A stretch of DNA of 64,000 nucleotides from Candidatus Rifleibacteriota bacterium (GTDB taxonomy: Bacteria; Riflebacteria; Ozemobacteria; Ozemobacterales; Ozemobacteraceae), in assembly GCA_029565415.1 (NCBI GenBank), contig JAKQOH010000202.1, positions 35,648 to 99,647 of the forward strand, read 5' to 3'. Made by a program: the position numbers and the translations under genes. The notes under the pieces were generated by a model. The model did not search any database and had not been told where the DNA came from. It worked only from the letters and a program-made list of their open reading frames with translations. Below are positions 34,948-43,703 of the stretch, in pieces; position 1 is the stretch's first letter, and every line of letters begins with the position of its first letter.

Positions 34948-36668
34948 GAAACCTGTCGATCAGCAAGAAGATCCTCGGCGGCTTTCTGTTCATCCTGCTC
35001 ATCTGCATCGGCGTGATGGCCGCCTCCGGCATCCTTCTCCACCGGCTGAAGGGAACGATCGATCTGCTCCAGGATGGCGAGATCTCCGTGATGTCGAAGA
35101 TGCAGGAGTGGTCGGGCGATGTCGGCGTGGCCGGCCTCGCCTTCCTCCAGCTCTGTCACGCCGGCAAGGATCCCGAAATCATCCGCGTGTTCGAAGAGGC
35201 CCGTGATCGGGCCCAGCAGGGAATCGACGGCATCCGGGACGGCTCGCTGAAGCCGCTCGGAAAATCCGCCGGCCCCGTCTCGGCGTTCATCGACGAGGGG
35301 TCGAACAGCATGACGGAGCTGTTCGATCGCGCCGCCGTGGTCCTGCAGGAACCTCTGCCCTACGATCCGGCCAGCTTCACGGCGATGGCCGTTTTCGTGC
35401 GTGAACATCTCGAATCGGTCCAGGATTCAGCGAAAAAGGTGGCCGGCTACTTCCAGGTCACCGACGCCAACCGGATCAAACTCGAGCTGAAAACGGTGTT
35501 CACGGCCCTCGGCTGGGTGACCCGGATCCTGCCGATCGTGATCTTTCTGTTCGCCATCGGCTTCACCTGGTTCATCTCGACCGGCATCTCCGGCCCCCTC
35601 GAAAAGATGATCAAGGCGATGGGCGAGGCCGAGCGGGGCATGCTCGAAACGCGCCTCGACATCGCCTCGCAGGACGAGTTCCAGAAGCTGGCCGAGAGTT
35701 TCAATCGCATGCTCGCGGGCATCTGTCACATGATCTCGAAGGTGCTGAGCACGAGCAACGACCTCGCGACCAGTTCCCAGCAACTGAGCTCCGCCTCGGT
35801 CGAGTCGGCGGCAACCCTGCTCGATATCTCGAAAAACGTCAACGAGACGAACACCTCCTCGATCGAGATCGCGAGCAACCTCGAAAAGACCTCGGCCTCG
35901 GTCGAGCATTTCGCCCTCTCCGCCCAGCAGGTCGCCCAGCTCGCCGAGACGGCCGTCGCTTCGGCCAACACGACGTCGGGCGCCGCCGAGAAGGGCGGCA
36001 TGACGGTCAAAAAATCCGTCGAGATGATCGGCCGCATCAAGGAGTCGGTCGACGTGGCAACCCAGGTCATTCTCGATTTGAACACGGCATCGCAGCAGAT
36101 CAGCGAGATCGTCAACACGATCACGGCGATCGCGAGTCAGACGAACCTGCTGGCCCTGAACGCCGCCATCGAGGCTGCCCGCGCCGGTGAACAGGGCAAA
36201 GGCTTCACGGTCGTCGCCGAGGAAGTGCGCAAACTGGCCGAAGAGTCGGCCGAAGCCGCCGAGGCCATCGGCACGCGTATCGAGAACATCCTGACGAAGA
36301 CCCAGAACGCCGCCGACTCGATGCAGATGGGTCGCAGCCGCGTCGACGAGGGCATCAAGGTCATCCGCGACGTCAGCGCAAGCCTCGACAATATCATCGC
36401 AAATATCAACGACGTGAACCAGAAGATCCGCGACATCAGCAAGATTTCGGCTGAGCAGTCCCAGAACTCGATGCTGATGAGCCGCACGATCGAGGACATC
36501 ACGAAACTGACGAAAACCACCTCGGAGCGCACGGGCATCGTCGCCACCTCCGTCGAACAGCAGACGACGACGGTTTCTCAGATCTCGAGTTCGACCGAGG
36601 ATCTCGCACGGCTGGCCGACGAGCTGCACTCGCTCGTTTCCCGGTTCACCATCTCGACCAAATCCTGA
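34944..36668 (+). CDS. Methyl-accepting chemotaxis protein
   Basis: 574 residues. Layout: cytoplasmic start, membrane helix 1 (about 8-30), periplasmic ligand domain to about 188 (helical), membrane helix 2 (about 192-215), HAMP, then a long coiled-coil signalling domain with the hairpin tip ALNAAIEAARAGEQGKGF and VVAEEVRKLAEESAEAAE. It transmits to CheA/CheW, which are not in the window. There is no C-terminal NWETF-type CheR tether. The gene overlaps the dNTPase stop by 4 bases (ATGA), so it may be co-transcribed. Ligand unknown. Confidence 0.95.
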   Translation: MRNLSISKKILGGFLFILLICIGVMAASGILLHRLKGTIDLLQDGEISVMSKMQEWSGDVGVAGLAFLQLCHAGKDPEIIRVFEEARDRAQQGIDGIRDGSLKPLGKSAGPVSAFIDEGSNSMTELFDRAAVVLQEPLPYDPASFTAMAVFVREHLESVQDSAKKVAGYFQVTDANRIKLELKTVFTALGWVTRILPIVIFLFAIGFTWFISTGISGPLEKMIKAMGEAERGMLETRLDIASQDEFQKLAESFNRMLAGICHMISKVLSTSNDLATSSQQLSSASVESAATLLDISKNVNETNTSSIEIASNLEKTSASVEHFALSAQQVAQLAETAVASANTTSGAAEKGGMTVKKSVEMIGRIKESVDVATQVILDLNTASQQISEIVNTITAIASQTNLLALNAAIEAARAGEQGKGFTVVAEEVRKLAEESAEAAEAIGTRIENILTKTQNAADSMQMGRSRVDEGIKVIRDVSASLDNIIANINDVNQKIRDISKISAEQSQNSMLMSRTIEDITKLTKTTSERTGIVATSVEQQTTTVSQISSSTEDLARLADELHSLVSRFTISTKS

Positions 36669-36704
36669 CCCGCGCCGCGGGCCGGAATTCGTCCGATCAG
36701 AAGA

Positions 36705-37025
36705 TCACCGGAAGCCGCTGGCCCACATGACGAGCGGAAACAGCAGCGCCCACGCCGCCAACAGCAGCACGGCCGTCGCGACGCGGCGGCCGAGAGGCTG
36801 GATCGAGGTGTCGGACAGCGTCCGGGAGTAGGCGATCCAGGTCAGGAGGCCGGAAAGCCCCAGGCCGGCCAGTTCGCAGGTGGCTCCGTAGGCAAGCCAG
36901 CGCATCAGCGCATGAACCGCGGCACCGCACAGATACACCGTAATGAGCAGGCAGATCCAGCCGCCGGCCCAGTGTTCGTCGTAGCCGCGGCCGGCCGGCA
37001 TCGGAAGTTCGGTTGATGGTTGCAT
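36705..37025 (-). CDS. Small three-helix membrane protein
   Basis: 106 residues, unrecognised. Three hydrophobic segments (WICLLITVYLCGAAVHALMR, LAGLGLSGLLTWIAYS, ATAVLLLAAWALLFPLVMWA). It has a well-formed promoter whose -10 lies only 9 bases upstream of ATG, so its mRNA leader is about 2 bases; no ribosome site. It converges on the chemoreceptor gene (36-base gap, GC palindrome CCCGCGCCGCGGG but no T-run). Confidence 0.65.
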   Translation of the reverse strand: MQPSTELPMPAGRGYDEHWAGGWICLLITVYLCGAAVHALMRWLAYGATCELAGLGLSGLLTWIAYSRTLSDTSIQPLGRRVATAVLLLAAWALLFPLVMWASGFR

Positions 37026-37034
37026 GGCCGGGCC

Positions 37035-37063
37035 AGTATACCGGGTTTTCCCCGTCCCATCAA
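37035..37063 (-). promoter_or_regulatory. Promoter for the small membrane protein, nearly leaderless
   Basis: Minus strand TTGATG (plus-strand 37058-37063), 17-base spacer, TATACT (37035-37040). The start codon at 37025 lies 9 bases beyond the -10. Confidence 0.7.
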
Positions 37064-37099
37064 GCCGCTTTGCATCCCTTCCACGTCCGGCGTCCCCAT

Positions 37100-37128
37100 T
37101 TGCGCCGGCCCGAGGGATCGGCTATAAT
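37100..37128 (+). promoter_or_regulatory. Promoter for the TPR gene
   Basis: TTGCGC (37100-37105), 17 bases, perfect TATAAT (37123-37128), 26 bases before the preferred ATG. Confidence 0.65.
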
Positions 37129-37154
37129 GGCCGCCACACGTCTGAGGGGTAATG

Positions 37155-38186
37155 ATGACAGACCGGAACGCCACCTATGCGCAGCGCTATTATGAAGCGG
37201 CTCTCGATTTTTTCGAGAGAGGCCAGTATGACAAGGCCCTCGAGCATATCGACAAAGCCATCTCCACCCAGCCCCGGAGCGCCGACCTGCTCTCGACGCG
37301 CGGCGTCTTCCTGCACAAGATGAACGATCTGACCGGCGCGATCGAGGCCTACCGCAAAGCCATCGAGGTTCAGCCGAAGCACTCGTTTTCGCGATTCAAC
37401 CTCGGCCTCATCTTCATGAAGATCGGCCGCGTTCTCGAAGCCATCCAGGAGTGGGAAACCGTCATCCGCGCCAATCCCCAGGATGTCGATGCGATCTTCA
37501 ACATCGCCGTCGCCCTCGCGCAGATCGGCCGGCGCAAAGAATCGATCCCCTTCTACGAGAAGGTCCTGCAGATCAAACCGACGCACATCCAGGCGCACCA
37601 GAATCTCGGCATTCTCTACCGCGACGAGAATCAGTTCGCGAAGGCCAAGCAGCACCTGCTCGCGCTCAAGGATCTGGACTCCACCTACTCCGAGGTCGTG
37701 GCCACCGAGATCCGGCGCTGCGAGGAACAGGAGTTCCTTCTCCGGCTCACGTCACAGACGGAACAGTCCCTCCCCAAAGGGCTCCTTCTGCCCAGTCGCG
37801 GCGAGCCCGCTGACATTCTGACCGAAGCGCTCACGGCGATCATCGACGGAGAGCACACGAAAGCCCTTGCCCTGGCGAACGAGGTGCTCTCAGCCCAGCC
37901 GGAGGACGTCCAGGCGCGGATCGTCAAGGGTCAGGCCCTTGCCGGCATGGGCCAGACCAACGAGGCGATCGCCCAGTTCATGGCCCTGACGGCAGAACAT
38001 CCCGACATCGGCGAGGCCTTCTTCCATCTGGGCAATCTCTTCCTCGGCCTCGACCAGCTTTCGGACGCGCTCGACGCCTTCGAGCGGGTCCGGCGCATCG
38101 ATCCGTCCTTTCCGTCTATAGATGCAAATATTCAAAGTCTGCAGGAACGGCTCGGCCGCGCCCCGGCGCCGCGAAAGGAACACTGA
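37155..38186 (+). CDS. TPR-repeat protein
   Basis: 343 residues from the second of two tandem ATGs (37152 and 37155), which has the better 5-base spacing from GAGGGG. Tetratricopeptide repeats cover residues ~6-180 (FFERGQYDKALEHIDKAIST, KHSFSRFNLGLIFMKIGRVL) and again at ~230-330 (GQTNEAIAQFMALTAEHP), with a break around 185-225. No signal peptide, so a cytoplasmic adaptor. The stop overlaps the start of the diguanylate cyclase by one base; co-transcription suggests a link with c-di-GMP signalling. An AT-rich codon stretch is at 38113-38138. Confidence 0.88.
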   Translation: MTDRNATYAQRYYEAALDFFERGQYDKALEHIDKAISTQPRSADLLSTRGVFLHKMNDLTGAIEAYRKAIEVQPKHSFSRFNLGLIFMKIGRVLEAIQEWETVIRANPQDVDAIFNIAVALAQIGRRKESIPFYEKVLQIKPTHIQAHQNLGILYRDENQFAKAKQHLLALKDLDSTYSEVVATEIRRCEEQEFLLRLTSQTEQSLPKGLLLPSRGEPADILTEALTAIIDGEHTKALALANEVLSAQPEDVQARIVKGQALAGMGQTNEAIAQFMALTAEHPDIGEAFFHLGNLFLGLDQLSDALDAFERVRRIDPSFPSIDANIQSLQERLGRAPAPRKEH

Positions 38187-40306
38187 TGGCATCCCGGCTT
38201 CTCTCCTTCGGCATCCGGCTGAAGCTCACCCTTCTCATTCTGCTGATGGCCCTTCTGCCCGTCGGATTCCTCGGCTGGCAGGCGTTCAACGAACAGAAAC
38301 GCGTCATCACGGAGGAGGTCACCCGCAGCCATCGCGAACTCTCGAACGTCCTGGCGCACGGGATCTACGAAAACCTCGAGTACACCCGTCGGCTCCTGAC
38401 CACCATCTCGGATCTCGACACGGTGAAGAACCTGCGCGCCGTCGAGTCCCGGGACTTTTTCGCGGCCCTGGTGAAGTATTACCCGTTTTTCAAGCTGATC
38501 TATCTCGTCGATTCCGAGAAGAACGTGATCGCATCAACGAATCCGGATGCCGCCCTTCCGGCCGACTGGCGGTTCACCAATGCCATCAAGCGCAGCTATC
38601 AGGGCTCGCTTTCCGAAGTGTATCCCTCGGCCGAAGGCACGCCCTGCATGACGCTCGAAGCCGTCATCAAGAGCCAGGAGAAAGGCGTGATCGGCGTTCT
38701 GATCGCCGAAGTCGACCTCGTCTACATTCGCGAGCTGCTGAAAACCGCGCTGAGGCAGTCGAAATCCCAGGGGCTTGTTCTCGATGAGGCCGGGGCGGTG
38801 ATCGCCCGCTCCAGCGACGACGTGAAGACGCTGGCCATCAGCGGCACCGAAGCCCTGGACAACGACATCACCGGGGTTCGGGACATCGGCGGCGAACGGA
38901 ACCTCATCACGGCCATCTCGCTCAAGAAGTTCGATTTCTACCAGGCCCCGAACTGGACGATCATTCTCCAGATCCCCGAACGGCAGGCGTTCAAAGCCGC
39001 CTATGATCTGCGCGAACGCGTCGTCCGGCTGCTCGTGCTGACCGCCTTCATCGCTCTGCTGCTGGCAGTGCTGCTCGCGAACTCGCTGATCGCCCCCCTG
39101 CTCAACCTCATCGACGGGGCCCGCCATATCGGCCGCGGCGACTTCGACCACGAGATCACACCGCGCTCGCAGGACGAGATCGGCGAGCTGACCGCCACCT
39201 TCGACGAGATGCGCGTCAACCTGCGCCAGACCAAGGCCGATCTCGATTATCGCATCACCCAGCTCTCGACGCTGTACGAGGTCGGGAAGGCGATCAGCTC
39301 GATCCTCGATTTCACCCAGCTCCAGCACATGATCCTCGAAACCGTCGTCCGGGTCATCAAGGCGGAAAAGGGCTCGCTCATGCTCGTCGACGATGCCGAA
39401 AAGACGCTCTCGATCGGCGTCGCCGTGGGGCTGGCCGAGGACGTGCAGCGGGAAACGCGGATCGGGATCGGGGAGCCGGTCGCCGGCTGGGTCGTCGAGT
39501 CGGGACAGCCGCTGTTCGTCGAGGATGTCGAGAGCGACCATGCCTTTCTGGCCATCAAGAAAGGGCACATCCAGCGCGGGACGCTGATGTCGGTGCCCCT
39601 CAAGGCGAAAGAGAAGCTGCTGGGCGTGCTCAACGTCTCGCGCTCCGTGCCGCACTCGTTCAGCCAGAAGGATTTCGAGCTGTTCCTCAACCTGTCGAAC
39701 CAGGCGGCCATCGCAATCGAGAACGCCCGGCTCTACCGGTATGCCGTCACCGACGAGATGACCAAGCTCTATAATCATCGCTATTTCCAGCAGCGTCTCG
39801 ACGAGGAGCTGCTGCGCGCCGACCGGTATGAGAGCCGCGTCTCGCTGATCATCCTCGACGTCGACCATTTCAAGAAGTTCAACGACACCTACGGCCACCC
39901 CGAAGGGGATCGCGTGCTCAAGACCGTCGCCCGCCTGATCGAGAAAAACGTCCGCGAGGTCGACATCCCGGCCCGGTATGGCGGCGAGGAGTTCGTCGTC
40001 ATCTGTCCCGAAAAGGACGGGGACGGCGCGATGGTTCCGGCAAACCGCATCCGGACCGCCATCGAGGAGTTCGATTTCCGCATCAACGGCCAGCACGTCC
40101 CGATCACGGTCTCGCTCGGCGTCGCCAGTTATCCCGACCAGGCGCGTACGAAGGGCGAGCTGGTCATCTCGTCGGATACCGCCCTCTATTATTCCAAGGA
40201 AAACGGAAGGAACCGCGCATCCCTGTTCGATCCCGCAATGAAGAGCGAGGAGATGCTGGAAAAGAAACGGAAGAAGAAAGAGGAAAAGGAGAAGGACAAG
40301 GCATGA
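38186..40306 (+). CDS. Diguanylate cyclase: Cache-type sensor, HAMP, GAF, GGDEF
   Basis: 706 residues. Order: membrane helix (about 9-29), extracytoplasmic Cache-like sensor (about 40-270; DFFAALVKYYPFFKLIYLVD), second helix (about 278-305), HAMP, GAF (about 380-520), GGDEF (about 520-690). The catalytic loop reads RYGGEEF and the product-inhibition I-site REVD is the correct distance upstream, so it should make and be inhibited by c-di-GMP. The C-terminus is an unusual charged tail (EKKRKKKEEKEKDKA). c-di-GMP commonly controls type IV pilus use, matching the pilus genes here. The stop overlaps the next gene by 4 bases. Confidence 0.95.
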   Translation: MASRLLSFGIRLKLTLLILLMALLPVGFLGWQAFNEQKRVITEEVTRSHRELSNVLAHGIYENLEYTRRLLTTISDLDTVKNLRAVESRDFFAALVKYYPFFKLIYLVDSEKNVIASTNPDAALPADWRFTNAIKRSYQGSLSEVYPSAEGTPCMTLEAVIKSQEKGVIGVLIAEVDLVYIRELLKTALRQSKSQGLVLDEAGAVIARSSDDVKTLAISGTEALDNDITGVRDIGGERNLITAISLKKFDFYQAPNWTIILQIPERQAFKAAYDLRERVVRLLVLTAFIALLLAVLLANSLIAPLLNLIDGARHIGRGDFDHEITPRSQDEIGELTATFDEMRVNLRQTKADLDYRITQLSTLYEVGKAISSILDFTQLQHMILETVVRVIKAEKGSLMLVDDAEKTLSIGVAVGLAEDVQRETRIGIGEPVAGWVVESGQPLFVEDVESDHAFLAIKKGHIQRGTLMSVPLKAKEKLLGVLNVSRSVPHSFSQKDFELFLNLSNQAAIAIENARLYRYAVTDEMTKLYNHRYFQQRLDEELLRADRYESRVSLIILDVDHFKKFNDTYGHPEGDRVLKTVARLIEKNVREVDIPARYGGEEFVVICPEKDGDGAMVPANRIRTAIEEFDFRINGQHVPITVSLGVASYPDQARTKGELVISSDTALYYSKENGRNRASLFDPAMKSEEMLEKKRKKKEEKEKDKA

Positions 40307-40806
40307 TGCTCACCCTGACCGTCGACGATCTGTTCGCCATGGCCATCGAGTTCGAGCGCAACGGTGCCGCGTTCTACGCCCGGGCGGCCGCTTCGGCAGC
40401 CGGCCGGCCCCACGCCGGCCTGCTCCACCGCCTGGCCGCCATGGAGCAGATGCACGAAAAGCGGTTCGCCGAGCTGCGTGCCGCCGTCTCCCAGGCCGGC
40501 AGCGCGGAGTCGTCGCTCGAACCCGCCGGGGAGAAGATGGCGTATCTCAAGGCTCTCGCCGATACGCGGGTCTTTCCCGTTGCCACCCCACCCGCCGATG
40601 CGCTGGGAACCGCGTCGGATCTCGTGGGCGCCTTCCGGTTCGCGATCGAGCGGGAAAAGGATTCGGTCGTCTTCTACGCGACCATGCAGGAGCTGGTGCC
40701 CCTCCACCAGGGCCGGGAGCAGATCCGGGCCATCATCGCCGAAGAACTGGGCCACGTGCACCTCCTGACCGCGGAACTCGCCGGCCTGCTGAAGAATAGC
40801 TTATAA
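40303..40806 (+). CDS. Ferritin-like (rubrerythrin-type) diiron protein
   Basis: 167 residues. Four helices with diiron ligands: Glu in AIEFERNGAAFY, Glu-x-x-His in MEQMHEKRF, Glu in FAIEREKDSVVFY, and Glu-x-x-His in EELGHVHLL. This is the rubrerythrin/ferritin-like core without the C-terminal rubredoxin Cys4 domain, so electron donor unknown. Peroxide or oxygen protection in an anaerobe is plausible. ATGA overlap with the diguanylate cyclase; asrA follows one base after its stop. Confidence 0.85.
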   Translation: MMLTLTVDDLFAMAIEFERNGAAFYARAAASAAGRPHAGLLHRLAAMEQMHEKRFAELRAAVSQAGSAESSLEPAGEKMAYLKALADTRVFPVATPPADALGTASDLVGAFRFAIEREKDSVVFYATMQELVPLHQGREQIRAIIAEELGHVHLLTAELAGLLKNSL

Positions 40807-40807
40807 T

Positions 40808-41878
40808 ATGGAAGCGACGACTGCGCCGGTCCGGCCGGCTTCGTTCCTCCTGTCCGCAGCCGAGTTCGACACCTGGCTCACCCGCCTCTCCGGCACCTTC
40901 GAACTGCTCGGCCCGACCCGCCGGCCCGGACGCGGCCGGTTCTCGGCGACGGATGTCGTCCGGTACGGCCCGATCACCCGTTCCGACGAGATCGTCTGGG
41001 ACCGCAAATCCGACTTTTCCCCGAAGGAAGCCGTCTTCCCGCCCTCGGAAACGATGCTCGAGTTCTCGGGGAACGAGACCCGCCTGCCCGCTCCGCCGTT
41101 CGACAGGCCCGCCCTCGTCTTTCTCCGCGCCTGCGACGTGCACGGCATCGACCGGCTCGACGCCATTTTCCTCGTCAACGGCCCCTGGTCGGACCCGTAT
41201 TATCTGCGCCGCCGCGAGCGCATCCGGTTTGTCCTCCTCGAGTGCCTCAAGCCGTTCGAGAACTGCTTCTGCAAAGCCATGGGAACGAACCGCACGGATG
41301 CCTGGCACGCCGCCGTGCGCCGGGAGCCGGACGGCTCCTACAACCTCGCCGTGCGCCCTGACGAGCTGCGCGCAGCGCTACCCGAAACCGGCCGCCCGAC
41401 CAGCTATGAGCCGCGCGGTGTCGAGACGGATGCTGTCGCGGTGCGGCTCCCCGAACCCGACCGGCTCGAACAGGCCATCCGTGAAAAGGACTTTTTCCAC
41501 CACGAGATGTGGGAACAATATCATACGCGATGTATTGCCTGCGGAAGATGCAACACGAGCTGCGTGACCTGCTCATGCTTCGCGGTGCAGGACGTGGCGT
41601 TCACCGAGGATGAGCGGCTCGGCGAGCGGCGGCGGGTCTGGACCGGCTGTCATCTCGACCGGTTCGCCGACATGGCGGGCGGCCACAGGCTCCGAGAAAA
41701 GCATGGCGACCGGATGCGGTTCCGCACGATGCACAAGATTCATGATTTCAAACGACGCCTGGGCCGTTCCATGTGCGTCGGCTGCGGCCGGTGCGACGAC
41801 CAGTGTCCGCAGTATATTTCGTTTTCGACCTGCATCAACCGCGTCACCGAGACGATCACGAGGGAGATGAAGCCGTGA
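40808..41878 (+). CDS. asrA: Anaerobic sulfite reductase subunit A
   Basis: 356 residues. Electron-transfer subunit of AsrABC, which reduces sulfite to sulfide. Two 4Fe-4S ferredoxin-type clusters: CIACGRCNTSCVTCSC (about residue 240) and CVGCGRCDDQCPQ near the C-terminus. The start ATG lies one base after the ferritin-like stop with no clear ribosome site, so its translation may be coupled. It is followed by asrB with a GTGA overlap. An AT-rich codon stretch spans 41514-41551. Confidence 0.93.
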   Translation: MEATTAPVRPASFLLSAAEFDTWLTRLSGTFELLGPTRRPGRGRFSATDVVRYGPITRSDEIVWDRKSDFSPKEAVFPPSETMLEFSGNETRLPAPPFDRPALVFLRACDVHGIDRLDAIFLVNGPWSDPYYLRRRERIRFVLLECLKPFENCFCKAMGTNRTDAWHAAVRREPDGSYNLAVRPDELRAALPETGRPTSYEPRGVETDAVAVRLPEPDRLEQAIREKDFFHHEMWEQYHTRCIACGRCNTSCVTCSCFAVQDVAFTEDERLGERRRVWTGCHLDRFADMAGGHRLREKHGDRMRFRTMHKIHDFKRRLGRSMCVGCGRCDDQCPQYISFSTCINRVTETITREMKP

Positions 41879-42672
41879 ACACCCGCACCTGGCTCCCCCG
41901 GCCCGTGAAGATCCTCGATGTCCGACCCCAGAATGCGACCGACGTGACCCTGCTTTTCGAGAACCCTTCGGATACGCCCGAGCCGGGCCAGTTCTACGAG
42001 GTTTCGCTGCCCCGCATCGGCGAAGCACCGATCTCGATCAGCGACTTCGGCCCCGGCCATATCGAGATGACCGTGCGGGCCGTCGGCCCGCTGACCGCCG
42101 CATTGTGCTCCCGAAAACCGGGCGATCAGATCTCCGTGCGCGGCCCCTACGGGCGGGGGTTTCCAATCGATACGTTCCGCGGCCGCCCGCTCGTGATCGC
42201 CGCCGGCGGCACGGGGACCGCCCCGGTGAAGAGCCTGATCCGCATTCTCGCAGCCCATCCCGAGTCGGCTGCCCGCATGCATCTGCTGCTCGGCTACCGT
42301 TCGCCCGCCGATCTGCTGTTCCGCGACGAGATCGAGGCGTGGAGCCGCCTGACCGACGTCCAGGTGACGGTGGACCGCGGCGACGCGTCCTGGCAGGGCC
42401 GGACCGGCGTCATCACGACCCTCATTCCCGGCCTGCCTCTCGAGAATCCGGCGGAAACGCAGGTCGTCGTCGTCGGCCCTCCCCTGATGATGAAGTTCAC
42501 GATTCTGGCGATGCTGGACCGGGGGATCCGGGAGGAAAACCTGTGGGTCTCCTACGAGCGGCGCATGTCCTGCGGCCTGGGCAAGTGCGGCCGGTGCAAG
42601 ATCCACGACCGGTATGTCTGTCTCGACGGCCCCGTCTTCCCGTTCGCGGAAGCCCGCTGGCTGGCAGACTGA
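41875..42672 (+). CDS. asrB: Anaerobic sulfite reductase subunit B (FAD/NAD(P)H oxidoreductase)
   Basis: 265 residues from a GTG that overlaps the asrA stop (GTGA). FAD-binding domain followed by an NAD-binding domain (VIAAGGTGTAPVKSLIR), and a C-terminal 2Fe-2S motif MSCGLGKCGRCKIHDRYVC with four cysteines (the PyrK-like arrangement). It passes electrons from NAD(P)H to AsrA/AsrC. The frame is open upstream, but the family start and overlap set GTG. Confidence 0.93.
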   Translation: MNTRTWLPRPVKILDVRPQNATDVTLLFENPSDTPEPGQFYEVSLPRIGEAPISISDFGPGHIEMTVRAVGPLTAALCSRKPGDQISVRGPYGRGFPIDTFRGRPLVIAAGGTGTAPVKSLIRILAAHPESAARMHLLLGYRSPADLLFRDEIEAWSRLTDVQVTVDRGDASWQGRTGVITTLIPGLPLENPAETQVVVVGPPLMMKFTILAMLDRGIREENLWVSYERRMSCGLGKCGRCKIHDRYVCLDGPVFPFAEARWLAD

Positions 42673-42688
42673 GGAAGGGGGAACCGCG

Positions 42689-43681
42689 ATGAGTCGGGAT
42701 ATCGACACCAGAGCCGTCATCAAAAATGCCTGGCGGGTCACGGCCAGACGCAATCTGAGCTGTCTCCGCGTCCGTGTTCCCGGAGGGCATCTCGCCGCGC
42801 GGCATCTCGAACTGATCCGTTCGATTGCCGAAACGTACGGCAACGGGACCGTTCATCTCACCGCCCGGCAGGGCTTTGAGATTCCCGGCATCCCCTACGA
42901 CCGGATGCCCGAGGTCAACCGGCTTCTGAAGCCGTTCATCGAGGATGTCGAGGGCGGCATCGGCATCGTGATCACCCACGCCGAAAACGGCTACCCCGCG
43001 GCGGGCATGCGCAACATCAGCGCCTGCATCGGCAACCGGGTCTGCCCCTACGCCAACATCGACACGACCTCGCTGGCCCAGAAGATCGAGGCGATCCTGT
43101 ATCCGAACCATTACCACGTGAAGGTCGCCGCGACCGGCTGCCCGAACGACTGCGCCAAGGCCCACCTGCAGGATTTCGGCATCATCGGGATCTGCGAGCC
43201 CCAGCTCGAAAGCGAGCGGTGCATCGGCTGTGAAGCCTGTGCGAAAACCTGCCAGAAAAAGGTGACGGGCGCGATCCGGATGCGGAACTTCCGCCCCCAG
43301 CGGGATCCCCATCTGTGCATCGGCTGCGGCGAATGCGTGCTGGCCTGTCCCGTCAATGCCTGGAGCCGGCATCCGAAGGCCCTCCACCGGCTGATCATCC
43401 TGGGCCGCACGGGAAAGCGGAACCCCCGGCTCGCCACCCCGTTCATCGACGCCATCGAAGAGGCCCCGCTGCTCCAGGTCCTTCGCAACTGCTTCAGCTT
43501 TATAGAGCCAAATATAGACAAATCCCTGCCCAAGGAGCATCTGGGCTATATCGTGGACCGGGCCGGGTATCCGGCATTCCGCGAGGCGGTGCTCCGGGGG
43601 GTGACGCTCAACCCGCAGGCCGTCGTGGCCGAGTCGCTCACGTTCCAGGGTTACCGGCCTGCGCCGTTGCGCCGCGTCTGA
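42689..43681 (+). CDS. asrC: Anaerobic sulfite reductase subunit C (siroheme/4Fe-4S)
   Basis: 330 residues from ATG preceded by GAAGGGGG. Catalytic subunit: nitrite/sulfite reductase half-domain (NGTVHLTARQGFEIPGIPY), ACIGNRVCPYANIDT, siroheme/4Fe-4S ligand region ATGCPNDCAKAHL, and a ferredoxin insert with two clusters (CIGCEACAKTCQKK and CIGCGECVLACPV). The presence of asrABC points to sulfite as electron acceptor or assimilation under anoxia. An AT-rich codon stretch is at 43499-43524 (SFIEPNIDKS). No terminator is evident. Confidence 0.94.
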   Translation: MSRDIDTRAVIKNAWRVTARRNLSCLRVRVPGGHLAARHLELIRSIAETYGNGTVHLTARQGFEIPGIPYDRMPEVNRLLKPFIEDVEGGIGIVITHAENGYPAAGMRNISACIGNRVCPYANIDTTSLAQKIEAILYPNHYHVKVAATGCPNDCAKAHLQDFGIIGICEPQLESERCIGCEACAKTCQKKVTGAIRMRNFRPQRDPHLCIGCGECVLACPVNAWSRHPKALHRLIILGRTGKRNPRLATPFIDAIEEAPLLQVLRNCFSFIEPNIDKSLPKEHLGYIVDRAGYPAFREAVLRGVTLNPQAVVAESLTFQGYRPAPLRRV

Positions 43682-43703
43682 GCGGAACCCACCCCCAAGG
43701 CCC

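Noticed and set aside
36669..36704. Palindrome CCCGCGCCGCGGG between chemoreceptor and small membrane gene
   Set aside because: Short arms and no T-run; not enough for a terminator.
40802..40807. Perfect TATAAT directly before asrA
   Set aside because: It abuts the ATG, has no -35 and consists of the preceding gene's last codons; likely chance within an AT-rich codon stretch.
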